This document shows, piece after piece, positions 44,945-57,521 of a stretch of 64,000 nucleotides of DNA. Source of the DNA: Papilionanthe hookeriana x Papilionanthe teres. Lineage: Eukaryota > Streptophyta > Magnoliopsida > Asparagales > Orchidaceae. Each line of letters starts with the position of its first letter. Within the stretch, counting starts at the first letter, position 1. The position numbers were made by a program, and so were the translations under genes. Under the pieces are notes generated by a model. The model was given only the letters and a program-made list of their open reading frames with translations, made no database searches and was not told where the DNA came from. The DNA lies in assembly GCA_022702705.1 (NCBI GenBank), contig CM040430.1, positions 77,503,239 to 77,567,238 of the forward strand. The letters run 5' to 3'.

Positions 44945-47010
44945 TGTTGACCTCATTTTTGGTGAGGTCTTTTCTCTCCTTAGTGCTTAGGATCTAGTCA
45001 TAGGATTTCTCCTTGACTATCCTAGAGGACTAGAAATGGAACCCACCACTTAGAAATTCAGACACCTCTTAACTCATCTTGAACCCCACAGATGACCATA
45101 AACCTCCAAACCCCTTTGGAAGGTTGAAAGTCAAGTGTGGAGGTGCAAGGATGAGTTCCTATAGGATGGTCAAGCCTTAGGATAACCCTAGGTGGCCTGG
45201 CCTTGGTGAGGGCAAGCTTGCACACACCACACTCTCACACACATCCCAAACCCTAAAACCACTCTTATCCAACTTGGCTTCCTGACTCATGTAGGAAACT
45301 CATGTGGATGGACTTCAACCCCTAAGCCCCTGGCTAAGAGGGTTAGGAACAACATACTAAGTACCTAAAATGAGTCCTTTTATGGCTCTTGTGAGCTTAG
45401 CATGGCTTCATGGCTTAACCAAAATGGTTTCATTTTACTCACATCTAATCAATCTTCATTTTTACCAAAATTTCAAATTTTGACCCCTGGCCTTTAAACT
45501 CTCCAAAAATTACCAAATTGCCCCTTAAAAGGGCCCTGAAACTCAAAACTTCACAGTCACCCGGGCTCTCAAAAAAAATCATTCCAGAGCGTTCCTCTCG
45601 TCAAATCGAGAAGTTTGACTGTAAACATGCCATAATTCCGAGCTACCTTTGGGCCCCTCGCGGTCAAAATAGCCGATACTTAAAAAACGCTCCGGGATTC
45701 ATAAAACATTCCACATAAATCAAAAATGACCCCGAACACTTTTGTTTGACTCCAAATTTCATTTTAAACCACCTCGAGCCTTTAATTCAACCTTTTGACC
45801 ACTTACCCCCAAATCCCCCAAAATTACCAAAATGCCCTTCATAGCCAAAATTTTCGAAAATTACAAAAAATCCCAAAAAATTTCAAAAATTCCAAAATAT
45901 TCTCCACATTATTTTATTCAACTACCACATACCCCAATTTTGTCAATTTAACCTAATTTAATAAAAAATTCCAAGTAGGCCCTTAAGGCCCAAAATTGAC
46001 CAAGTAACCCAACCATCCCAAATTGAACCCAAATGTCATCCAATTTTCCCCAAATTTCTTTTGAAACCTTCCTAACATCCCTACAAACAAAACTCTACAT
46101 TAATTTGCTCCCAATTTGATCCCTAAATCCACCCAAGTCCAACCAAACCCAATTCACCCAAAATTGACCCTATGTCCAAACCCAACAAATTGATCATCCA
46201 ATTCAATTCAAAATCACTCCAAATCTTTTTCAAACTCTTCATTACACTTTCCTAAGCCAAACTCAACATTCACTTAGCCCAAATTTTGACCCAAACCTAA
46301 CCCAAACTCAAGCCCAAGTTCACCCCAAATTTAAAGGCCCAAAATCAAGCCCATGAGCTAAATCACTTCAATTAGGCCAAATCCACTCAAAAGCCCACAT
46401 GCCATTTATCATTTCACCATCCCTTTGATTAAATGATTTGCCTAAGGTTCCAAATTCATCATCAAATTATTCCAAATCAAGCATCTTGACAATTTTCACC
46501 AAAAATCCAAAATATTTCAAAATCCCCTTTCATGAAAGCTCCCAAGCCAAAGGTGAGCCATGGAGGAGCCAAATGTGAGCCATGAAGCTTGATGATAAGC
46601 CACATGAAGCCATGTAAGACCTTTCCACCTCACCATACCATCTTGGGGAGAAGGTTGAGCCACTTTCCACCTCTCTTAATAAAGCTTTTTAACCTCTTTT
46701 ATGCTTCACCCTTACCCTTGCTTAACCAAATCTTCTTGGATGGGGACTTCTCCACTCCTCTTGGCTGAACCAAATGATCTCCCATCAACCCAAACCAACC
46801 TTGGGGGTGAACCAAACCCAATTTCATGACTTGACCCAAATTGACCCAAAATGCCCCTTACACCCATGCCATTTAAATCCTTAACTTTACACATGGCAAT
46901 CCCAAATTGATTGCACCAAAATCAAACTCCGACCTCCCCTCCACCTAAGCACACATTTTGAACCCACTAATCAACCCCCATGGCCACCTAAGCTCCACCA
47001 TAACCTTCCT

Positions 47011-47018
47011 TATTTAAA
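47011..47018 (+). promoter_or_regulatory. TATA-like box of LTR C
   Basis: TATTTAAACCCCACC, the same box and flank as in LTR A; about 2.07 kb from the LTR start. Confidence 0.5.
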
Positions 47019-47367
47019 CCCCACCTCCATGGCCATAAGACAAGAGATGAAAAATTACCTTTGGGAGACCCTGCCAAATTATTCCCAAAGCTTCTCCAAG
47101 CACTCATAAGCTCAATCAAACCATTTCCAATTGAGGCCTCACCTCTTTTACCAAGGTATCAAATTTTTTCTCCTTAAACCAAGGTTATTTTAATTTTCTA
47201 TAAATATTCACATGCTTTAAGTATATCATCACCATATGGATGTGTGCTACTCGATTAGATGATCATTTAAAAAAAAATTCATTCAATTTCGTTGCGAATC
47301 GAGGGAGATATTAAGGTTTGAAGGTGGACGGTTTTGGGTGAACAGCAGTTGGAGAGAGGAGCAGCTG

Positions 47368-47394
47368 CCGTCCGATCAGGCGTGTATCGGACGG
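47368..47394 (+). other. 9-bp GC-rich hairpin in LTR C
   Basis: CCGTCCGAT, loop CAGGCGTGT, ATCGGACGG: a perfect 9-bp stem in the transcribed part of the LTR. The LTR A equivalent (about 8118-8145) has the central GCGTGTATCGA and outer GACGG/CCGTC but with indels, so the hairpin is only partly kept. Confidence 0.6.
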
Positions 47395-50300
47395 ATGGCC
47401 CTGATGCAGTCAAACGGAGCTTCGTCTGTGAACAGGCCGCCAAACAGAGCCACGCCAACCAGTAGCAGCGCGACACGTGTCCTTTGAGCGGGAAAATGGA
47501 TTTTTGACTTATTTTTGACCCTAAACTTAAAAAAATCATAACTTTTCATAGAAAACTCCAAAAAATAAAATAAAAATATCCTCTTGCTCACTGAAATGAG
47601 GAGAATAATGTAAAATGATTTCATATTTATTTGATGCATATTTTATTTTTTAATTAATTAAATAGTGTTTTCAATCTTTCAATTCTTCATGCATGTAGGA
47701 GCTTCACCATAAATTGAAATTTTGGTATGTTATTCTATGCATAATGGTGGATCTTTCCTGATTTTTCCAAAGTCTGGGAAGATCTCCTTGATAAGATATC
47801 TATTTTTCGATTTTATGCATCAGTTTGGCTATAATAACTATAAAAATTATTATGTTGCTTAGAAAAATCTAGAAAAATTAGAGTGTATTCCCTTTGACTA
47901 GTGGTACACTTGAAAATTATCTCATGATTTATTTCAATCAAGCAAACTCTATTATGGCCAAGACCTCAAAACTGAACATTAATTAATTAGGAGCAATCAC
48001 ACATCAAAATCACATGAAATAAACTCTCCATTGACACTTAGGATCAGGGAAACCTTATATAAAAATTTCAAGTTAATTGGAAATAATTTAATCTACTAAA
48101 TGAATTAATTAAGTGACATAGCTATTTTAAAAATTAAAAAATTCATAAAACCCAAAATACATTTAAAAAATTCACCAAATTAATTTTGGGAGTTCTCTAT
48201 GATCAGAGGAGTCCAAGAAAAATAAAATTGTATTTTTCATAAAAATTTGATTTTTAATCATTTTTAAATATTTAATAATTAAAAATTAAAAAAATTCACA
48301 AAAATATAAAAATTTACCAAAATATCATATTTGGTCTCCTAATCACTTTGGAACCATCAAAATATTTTTCCTAAGTCCCTAAATTAAGATATTAATTTTT
48401 AAAGGCCTAAGATAATTTTTAACATTTAAAAAATGAATTTTCTTAACCTTCCACTAAAATAATTCTAATAAATCAAACAAAAATAAAAAAAATATAACAT
48501 TTGTTTCTCCAGATTCCTTGACTACAGAGAGATTTTCTAAAAATCTAAAATTAATTTTTACACCTTTAAAATATTTTAAAATGAATTATTACTCCAGAAC
48601 GTAATATAATTCTAATAATTAAATTAAAACTCAAAAAATCCCCAACTTTAGTCCAAATGGTTCTCTAGTCAAGGGTCACTTCCAGTAAAAATTTCAAAGT
48701 CATAGGTCTTTCCTTGGTCATGTTATTGATTTTTCATTAAAAATCCCATTTTTGCATTAAAATAAATATATAAATTAAATTAAATTCAGAAAAATCACAT
48801 TTTCTTCTCTGATATTTTAATTGACCCATGAGTAGGGTGACATAAAAATTTCAAAGTCATTTGAGTTATATTTAATGAATTATGAAGTGAACAAGCCTAA
48901 GAGGCAAAATGGTAATTATTGAAACCTAGCCTTATTTAATATTTAGGCTCATTTAAGGGTAAAAGGGAAATGCTTGATCTTAATCTTATTAAATAATTGA
49001 AACATAGGGGTTAAAGGGTAGGAACCCATTTATCACATTTCCAACATAAAAAAATGATTATAATTTCTTAAATTATTTAAAATTTGAAGTTAATTAAAAG
49101 AGAATGTATTAAGTGAAGGGGTTTAATCTTGGAAGATATTAATTTATTAATCTTAACCCCTAATTAATGATAGAAATCAAATATCACTTAATATTAATTT
49201 AATAACTCATTAATGAAAACTAAGATAAATTAAATAATCAAATTAAAATAATTTCTAAGATAAATCAAATAATCAAATTAAAATAATTTCTAAGATAATT
49301 AAATTAAAAATAACTTTAAAATAATTTAATCAATTAAATTAAAAATAATTTTAAAATAATCTAATTAATTAAATTAAAATAATAATTAAAAAAATAATTT
49401 AAAAAAATTAATTGAATAAAAATAAAAATAATAAATTAAATTAAAAAAATAATAATAAATTTAAAATGACATAATTAATAAAAAACAATTTACATTAAAT
49501 AAAATTAAATTAAAATAATTTTAAAATAATTTAATCAACTTTAAATCAAAATTAACTTAATACGACTAAATCAAAATCAACTTCAAATCAACACAATTAA
49601 ATTAAATTTAAAGTTAAAACAATTTTAAAAAACAACTAAATCAATTTTTGAAATGACATAATCAAATTGAAATAATATAAGAAAAGCACAATCAAACTAA
49701 AATATTATAATTAATTTGAATCATTCTTAAAAAACCAACTCAACTTCAAACAAGATGGTTAAGTTTCTTAATAACCTAACCTGCCCCTAAAGACTTTCAC
49801 CCACATAACTCTTAAGTGAAACGCCAAGTGAATGTCATCTTTCTCATAAGATAATTAAAACATCTAAATTCACTAAGCAAGAGTCAAGACTCAACTAAAC
49901 CCCAGATGATCAGTTCATTCGAACGATGAAATTCATTTGGACTCAAAATAATCCCATAAGCATTGAAAAGATGTTCAGGACTCGTCCTAAGCACTTTCTC
50001 AATATGATGGGGTGTTTTAGAAGAATAATTGAACTTAATTATTCTTTGATGAAGAGAATCATCCTCAACAAAATGCAAGAACCTAAACATCATAGGAATT
50101 GACTAGCAGTGGGATTAAGATTTTGGTAAACAACCAAAACCTTCCCTTAGCTTTACCTAAGTACTTGTTGCAAATATTTAAATGATCTGACATGTGTTTT
50201 AAGTGCAGCTGGGAATGACGAGAAGATCCACCAGGTATGCTTTTATTTTATTGCGATTTATTTACATGTACTGTACTTTACTTCTCTTGCATGTTAAACA

Positions 50301-51404
50301 ACAATGTTACCTTGCATGAAAACTAAAACTTTTAGAATAGCCACAAAACTGAAACCTAAAACTAAACTAAAAGTCATAACAAGATAAAATTCACCACCAC
50401 AACATTCAAAAGATAAAGCAACTCAAAATTTAATCACAAACAAAACAACAAAACTACAGCTACAACTAAATTAAAACATCTCATTGGATGATCGGGATTC
50501 CCTCGGATGATGTAACCCACGTGTTGCTAACGAGATTTCCACGGTCTAAATGAAAGTGTGGAACTCATTCAGTTAAGTTTAGCAAATTCATCTGGACTAA
50601 GTGAATTCGATGAAAATAACGGTGCCAGGATGACGGAACCGTGGGATCTTAATCGGTTCTGTTTAACCAACTTTAAGATTTGTTTTAATTAAAACATTAA
50701 GACATTTGAACCTTAAGATACCTCTAAACCAAAACACTTCTCTCATCTCATGATTTCACTTTCTAAAACTAAACCTCTGCAACAACACGGAGCTTGGAAC
50801 ATAGGGGGCAGCATGGCCATCGTCATCAGCAAAACTTGAATCTACATCAACAAAACCTTTCTTAGTTTAAATAACAAGCCATATGATTTTGAGGTAGTTT
50901 GCCTAGTGCAACATAAACCCTCAACCTTTTTGTTAGGCATTTGTATAATCATGTTATGCAAAGTAAGCCCTAACCGGTCTTAGGACTCCGAGGTAGTCGT
51001 TCGGTACGACATAAACCCTCACATCTTCGAGGCTACCGGTGTGATTATATCATACAATCATAAGTCCTAATTAATTAAAATTGGCAGGATTAAAACATTA
51101 AATAACATTCTCAAATTGAAGCCAAACAATAGGATAGTTTGGGAAGTTGCCAAGGTTCTTCTTGATCCTCCGCTTCCCCTACTTCTCTTCATTTTGACTC
51201 TTAAGAATAAACTGTTCCAAATTTGAGCTAATCCCTTTTGAAATTTCAAAATTCAATCCTTTGAAACCTCAAACTTTGAAATTCTTGAGAGCAAAACTAC
51301 TAATCATTATCGAGAGTTTTCTTAAATGATTCCCTTCACTTAAGATGTAATTAACTATAGGGGCATGCCCTTATAGGGAACTTTAAGAACCCAGGAAATA
51401 TAAA

Positions 51405-51720
51405 CCCTGCTTAATTCATTTATATTAAGCAGGGGAACTTGTCGGCTTATAAAATTGGTTCGCAGACCAATCGGATGTCACAAATCTTCTAGTTTATTTA
51501 ATCGAGCCCCACCATCAAGCAGTGTGTCTATTCTTCGGGATAGATACACGGTTTGTGGTGTGGTGCTCGTTTATATAAACTATTTGGGATGTGAGATCGG
51601 TTTGATTTCATATCTTAAAATTTTCAAACTTAAAATTATTTTCAAAATCAAATCCTACTTTCCAAATTATTTAAAACTATATATACAATAAACTTGATTT
51701 AAAATAAAACTCGCCGACAA
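51405..51720 (+). other. U5 stem region of LTR C
   Basis: The hairpin arms CCCTGCTTAAT (51405-51415) and ATTAAGCAGGG (51424-51434) are perfectly paired around an 8-nt loop. TTGTCGGC (51439-51446) pairs with GCCGACAA (51713-51720). It is the same layout as in LTRs A and B. Confidence 0.6.
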
Positions 51721-51774
51721 TTTCTGTAGGCAACCCCCTTTTCAAAAAACATAACCCAAAAAATAAGCCGTATA

Positions 51775-53523
51775 GTAGGGTTGACGCGAGTGATGGATGA
51801 CATTGGTAGGGATCTGGTCATTTATTGAGAACAGTTCAAGTATGACCTCTGTTTGCCTTAATGTGATGAGCTTCAGAGAGTTCTCAAAACATACGGGGTT
51901 ATTCCGGTGTAAGTACTTCTAAACTCCGTAGGCATAATAATGACTTTCATCCTTTATTATCATCAAGAGCATATTTCGTGCTTGATCGACTTGTTTAAGT
52001 ATTTTTTCTCATTCAAGGTTGATAAGGAGGGCTTTGTCATGTTTTCAGCGTGTAAGAAACTCCACTTACTGGGATTGGAAAATAAGATAAAGGATTAAAA
52101 GAAGAATTTTATGATCGATTCCTGTTCTGAAGACTGGGGGATCCGAAGCAAGCCATTAAAGCGAGTGGTGGACAGCTTGAAGCCTCTTCCAATGAGTATG
52201 GACATCGACAAGCCAATTATGATCATTCGTTATCTCTCGATCCCACATAAAACCACTTAGCTGACTGTTACCCGTGTGGTGAGGGACAAAATGATTGAGG
52301 AATAGTGGCGACTCTCAATAATGAGGCGCTCAAAGCCATGGCAGTGAAAGAAAAGCTGACCACCAAGAACCAGAAGCATAAGCGTCTCCCACAACAGGTA
52401 ATTCAGTAGAAAATGAGCACCCGCTTCCTTACAGTGTGGCCTCGAGATACCTTACCTCCATTTTTGAAACCACTATTGTTATTCAAAATATGGTGATTGA
52501 CAAGGTTATCACCATTCCTCGAAAAATATAATTTTCATTTCATTGGTGTAGGGGAAGGTGACGGGAGAACATCTGTTTTGAATGGGTTATACATGAAACT
52601 GCGGTCATAGCCCCCTCTTCCTTAAAAACTAAAGCACCACCGACTGTCACCATTCATCTGGATTTGCAGGTCGGGAATCGATCTTTTGGTGCCTTATTTG
52701 ATAGAGCAGAAGCGAGCCAGGTTGATCCTATTTCCTCGCCTAGTTCTTTGTTGGGGAGTCAACTTTGTCTTTTGGCAATGAGGCCTCACTTTCTTCTTAG
52801 AGCCGGTGGAGAAAATAGACATCCCACATCCCTCTCCTTTAAAGAGGAGCAAGGAGAACTTCAAGTGGAAGCCTATCCACAGAGCCACCAGAGGATATGG
52901 CTCAGGCCTGACAAGTGGTTCAGTCTACTGGATTAGTCTTTAGGTTGGTACCCACAAACGGATGAGAATAAGAACTTGTGTTTCACTTTGATGTACTTGT
53001 TGTAGTCTGAGGAGCTCGGTTGTACCCTGGGTGACTTCCGCTACTAGGAACTCTTCCAGAATGGAGATATGTAGCAACTGATGGTGGCGTAGAGTACCCA
53101 TTTTCTGGGGTTTACCATGATTAGGTTGGAAGGGGTACTAGATGAGTCTCGGAAAAAGGATGTTCCACAAGAGATGGATCTTAGGAGAGTTTGTAATGAT
53201 TAGGACCTTCTGAAGCTCAAGTTTGATTATTCTGAGAAGTCTAATCAGAATCCATCGAAACTATAGTGGCCTTAAAGAAGGAGATTGTTGAGCTGAAGGA
53301 GAAGATCACCTCGTTCATTTCCAAGAAGGAGTACGAGGAAGACCTATCGAGACAACTTATGCTTTGGGTGGACTATGTCATAAAAAAATTCATCCACCAT
53401 GGTCTAGTTTATCCTAAATTTTCCAACCTGGAACAGTTCACTATTCTGATTTTGGACAAGTCAAAAGAAGCTTTTGAAGAGGAGGACGGCTCAGGCAGTG
53501 AAGAAGGATTGGCCACTCACTAG
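51775..53523 (+). pseudogene. Element F protein, 'putative gypsy-type transposon' domain, decayed
   Basis: The first five bases (51775-51779) are the right GTAGG duplication. The coding remnant runs in + frames with stops: FKYDLCLP, DELQRVLKTYGVIPV, then YYHQEHISCLIDLFKYFFSF and VDKEGFVMFSACKKLHLLGL. These fit the N-terminal domain common in plant TE proteins annotated as putative gypsy-type transposon. The C-terminal open part at 53266-53523 begins ALKKEIVELKEKITSFISKK (coiled coil), followed by VIKKFIHHGLVYPKFSNLEQ and an acidic tail (EEEDGSGSEEG). The middle (52100-53260) has many stops; the frame 52664-52936 there is unrecognised. The protein's function is unknown. The gene is dead and interrupted by solo LTR C. 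Confidence 0.6.
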
Positions 53524-54135
53524 GGTTGTACTACATGAGGACTTTTTTTAGAATCAAGAGAAAGTTATTTGTAAACACTTTTTGTATATATGCAAAAGAC
53601 ATGTTAGTTTTTTGCTTATTCGTATTGGTTATGCTTCGATTGATTGTGTGGTTATCTTGTAATTTGATCTGTAGTAGGAGTCGGCCGGCTGAGTATTTTG
53701 TGAATCCCATTTGGTTGGGTTGTCACCTCCAAAGTGACTTATATCTTGGGAGATCTTTGTGATTGTTGTGGATCATGTTCGCTGGCATGTGACTTGGTCA
53801 CCTTTAGAGCAAAACCCTGAAATTCGGATGTCATTCCCTCATCGATCGTCCTTTATTTTTTTGAGAATTTCTTCAATTTAAGTCATTGATTAGGGAATTA
53901 CCAACTACTTTCCCTAGAAATTGGCTAATATCACTCGACCAATTAGTTTAATCCTAACATACATTATCACCCACACCCACCTCATTCGCTTGATCAGGTC
54001 ATTGCCTCTACTTGATATGTGCCTTTCGCTAAGTGCAATTTTTTTCATCACCTGTAAGGGCCACCCTTGGGGACATTTTTCCAAGATATTTGCTCCTCAC
54101 TTCTTCATGGATCTTGTCGCTAGTGAGAGGATAAC
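53524..54135 (+). other. Sequence after element F ORF
   Basis: Non-coding flank of F up to the Athila LTR. Short frames at 53526-53762 and 53921-54154 are hydrophobic and unrecognised. The bases ATAAC (54131-54135) adjoin the LTR end and would be its target duplication; the other side is outside the window. Confidence 0.45.
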
Positions 54136-55458
54136 TGATCGGTTTGGCTGCTAACTATGGGCTTAAAGTTATATTCAAAAGTATTTTCAATTAAGTCATA
54201 AAGTATAATCAGTTTAATAATAAAGCAGTCAGTCTATACGCAAGTATACGTATCACTCAAGTAATACAGAGCTTTAGCGGAGTCTTAGTTATCGATCGCA
54301 TAGGGAGGAAGCAAACCTTAAAGTATAGCACAAAAATCCAATGTTCAAATTTGCAAAGCACCAAAAGTAAATACTAAGATGCTAAACTTTGCTGGAGAAT
54401 TTAAAATTGCTAAAGTACTATCTAAACTTAAGATTAAAGGTAACAATTAATATACTAAGTTTTGTAATGTAAGGTTTAAATTTAGATAAAGTGCCCTCCC
54501 CCTTACAATGATGTTATCGTGAGTGAATGATATAGATTAGTATAATTATTGTATTGTGCCAAATAGGGGCATACCAATTCTTTATCCTCTTCTGAGTGCT
54601 ATAAAGAACATTGGCTAATCTTATATTTAGTCCCTAAATCCGTGGTTAGGCTGGGATGATACTGTCTCTCACTCCAGAGCTCCCACTTCCCTTCGCCTGA
54701 AGGCTAACTCTCGCTTTAGTTTCCAAACACTAGGACTAAATTGAGGATTTTAGTCTGTCACCCTAAAATCTCTAATTTTACACCCAATAAACCATATTTT
54801 CCTATTTATTTGCACCCAACCCTCATGAACTACATCACTCATTCATAGACATTAAATGTAATCTTCACTTTTATTGTAGAAAGCATATCCTTTTCGGATC
54901 ATATGTTTCTCAACATATTTTAACAATTTAATTGGTCAGATCAAAAAGCAAATAAAGAGCAAAGTGAAAAATCATCACAATTTCTTATCTTTCATATGAC
55001 ACATCCAATCTAAATAATCAATTCACCATTTATCATTGAAAAGAGAAAGATAAAGAAATCTACTCAGAATTTATGGGAAGATACAACAAAACAAAGATTT
55101 TATATATAAAAACAAAGTCACACAAAGTATGAAAAGTAAATTCAACTTATTTTAATTTCTTTCCCGAGCGAATCCCTTGAAGTTCCTTTGAATCTCCTTC
55201 TCTTTTCACAATAATACACAATTATCTCTTGGAATAGTAGGGAATAAGCAATTTCTCACTTTCTCTCTCCTCCTACAACTCTTTTGAGAAGAATCCCTGA
55301 CAAAACAACACTTAACACTAAACCTAGACTCTAAACTCTCTTTAAAGACTTCCTCTTTACTCAAACACACTACAAACACTCTCTAACCCAAAACACACAC
55401 CCTATTCTGGTGACTAAAATAAGTTAAAATAGTTTAGAAATGAAGTTCCTAAGATTTG
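54136..55458 (-). mobile_element. Athila LTR, 5' part removed by insertion of element E
   Basis: On the + strand it begins TGATCGGTTTGGCTGCTAAC. The sense strand ends ...AACCGATCA and includes GATACGTATACTTGCG, AAACTGATTATACTTTATGA and GTTGTAGGAGGAGAGAGAAAG, matching the D2 LTR. Relative to that LTR it lacks roughly the first 300 bp: alignment stops near 55458, exactly where element E starts. No primer site lies to its left, so it is a 3' LTR or a solo LTR inserted in element F. Confidence 0.8.
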
Positions 55459-57251
55459 TGATACACTAAAAATATATAGTTTTTTTGTACAAATTTTTAT
55501 ACCTATTTTTAATGATATTACAGTTTAATGGAAGATATTCTGTGTGTTTTCCTTGTAGGTATGATTAAATGGATGATTGCGATGAAAGAAGTGAAAAAGG
55601 ATCAAATTTGTTGCAAAAATGAAAAAAATTGAAAAAGTGATCTATGGCGGCTAAGCGCCAAAATCTGCACTTATGCGCTAAGGCCCCACGGTTATGCGCT
55701 CAGATCTAGAGCTTACGTGCCAGCAGGCTTGCGACTAAGCGCCGGAATCTCGTGCTTATGAGCAACAATTATAAAAGAGGTGCTATTTAAATTGTGGCGC
55801 CATTTTGAAGAGATTTTTTAGGCATCTCTTGGTAAGAACATGGGTAACTCCCTATTGGCGCCAAAATTAAATTAAATCTCTCTTGAATGGATGCATCTCT
55901 TGGAGGATACGTTGAATCTGGACACAATTTGAAGAGATAGGAAGATACCTATTGAAAAACTATAAAAAGAGGACATGAATATCATAATTAGTGTTATTGT
56001 TGGAGGGTGTGGTTTATGTTTTAGAGTGTGGTTTATGTTAGATAGTTATTTTAGAAACACACCTCTCCACTTCACCATCTTTACTTTTCTTCATTACAGT
56101 TTGCATTAGAATTGTAAGTGAGAATTAGAACCCTTAGAGTTGGCGCCAACCTCTAAGGAGTATTGTAAGGGAAAGCAAGTTTTCAAAGGAACTTCAAGAG
56201 TTTGGTGGCGAGGATTTTTAGATAAGTTTTTATCATTGTTATTACATTTGATTTTTAATTAGGACTTCTTATGTTTTTACTATGATTTCTACTTTTAAAC
56301 CGATTTGCGATTGTATTTTCTCCATGAATTCGGAATAGTTTTCTTTATCTTTTTTCTTAAAATGATGAAGTAATGAAGTTATGGTAGGATTTCAATGTTG
56401 GAAGAAGTTGTAATGATTTAAAACCCCACAGTTCATTTACTTCTTGATTTAGCCAATTAAGATGTTAAAATTTGTTGTGAGAACATGTAAGAACTGGTAT
56501 GGCATTGTCTCAGTGAATAATAGGAAAGAATCACATGAAATTACATGGATGAGAATGTAATTCATATGGTTGAGTTTAAATAAATAGGGAGATATACTTT
56601 GATGGGTGCAGAATTATAAGACTTTACAGTGACAAGTTAAAGCCCCCAATTTGATTTATTGTTTTATGTTTTGATTTGAGATGTTAGCCCCTAGGTGGAG
56701 GGAGTCGAGGAAACTCTAGAGTGGGAGCTAGTATCTTTCCTGCCTAACCCGTCTTCAAGATTTTTAAAGCAATAGATTAACTTATGTTCTTTATAGCATC
56801 TCTAGTAAGGGTAAAGAATATAATTTCTCCTATTTGGCACAAACTTTTTATATACTTCCACAACAATAATTTCTATGACTTGTTATTGATTCATAAAGAG
56901 GAAAAAGATATTTCATTTGCATAAGTTTTCATCTTACAAAAGTTTACTTAAAGTAGTTACTTACTTTCATTTCAAACTATAAAAATTAACAAAAAAAATC
57001 AAATTTCATTTGCTAGAATATTATCTTTAGTTTGAGTAAGATCTTTCTAAAAGTAAAAAAGTTGATTTTTTTTGTTTTTTTGTGCTAGAATATATTTTCT
57101 TTATTTATCACTTTCCCTGTGGGTTTGATATATCGGGTTTAATCAGAAAGTCCTATAATACTTGATAAACGATACGTATACTTGCGTAGTATTCACATTA
57201 TAATATCATTATAAATAGTGTCAAATCGTAAGCATAAATATCGGTGGATCA
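55459..57251 (+). mobile_element. 5' LTR of Athila element E
   Basis: It starts TGATACACTAAAAATATATA and ends CGGTGGATCA; 1793 bp. The primer site follows at 57258. It has a GC-rich island with CTAAGCGCC/GCGCTAAG phrases (55645-55760) and a GATACGTATACTTGCG block near 57170. It belongs to a longer subfamily than the D1/D2 LTRs (about 1.79 versus 1.64 kb). Confidence 0.87.
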
Positions 57252-57257
57252 AGTTTT

Positions 57258-57275
57258 TGGCGCCGTTGCCGGGGA
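57258..57275 (+). other. Primer-binding site, tRNA-Asp (element E)
   Basis: TGGCGCCGTTGCCGGGGA is an exact complement of the 3' end of plant tRNA-Asp(GTC), the Athila primer; it lies 6 nt after the LTR. Confidence 0.93.
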
Positions 57276-57521
57276 AAATAAATAAAATAAAGAAAAATTT
57301 TTAAGAAAATTTAATTTTTACTTTTTAAAGTCTTATTTAAACTTGTTTGATTTATTTTAGGAAATTGTTATTTTTAGTGTGTGATTTTTTTTTATTTTGT
57401 TTTATAATTGTGTATGCGTAGTTCAGTTACTGAAAGACTTGTGCCTTACGATTCTGAATTAGAAAAAAGTATAAGAAAAATAAAAAAATAAATATACTGA
57501 AAAAGATAAAAATATTCGAGT
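57276..57521 (+). other. Untranslated leader of element E
   Basis: AT-rich leader between the primer site and gag, with the phrase TACGATTCTGAATTAGA also found, reversed, in the D1 leader near 19000. It has no coding content. Confidence 0.6.

Larger units (their letters stand above)
44945..51774 (+). mobile_element. Solo LTR C of the Tat/Ogre family, 6.83 kb
   Basis: It begins TGTTGACCTCATTTTTGGTG, as does LTR A in sense, and carries all LTR landmarks through to AAAATAAGCCGTATA, where the standard end would be GCCGACA. Both sides are flanked by GTAGG (44940-44944 and 51775-51779). No primer site, polypurine tract or internal region adjoins it, so it is a solo LTR left by LTR-LTR recombination. 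It sits inside the coding frame of element F. The AT-only tract at 49200-49600 and the CA-rich U3 (45720-46450) correspond to those of LTR A. It contains no conserved protein. Confidence 0.92.

Noticed and set aside
51455..51691. A similar 74-78 codon frame (VRRPxxxxK..NRAP...SxSI.RD) in all three giant LTRs (also 3972-4196 and 17774-17995)
   Set aside because: In A and C it starts with TTG, not ATG, and differences between copies are mostly amino-acid changing. It reflects shared LTR sequence, not a conserved protein.
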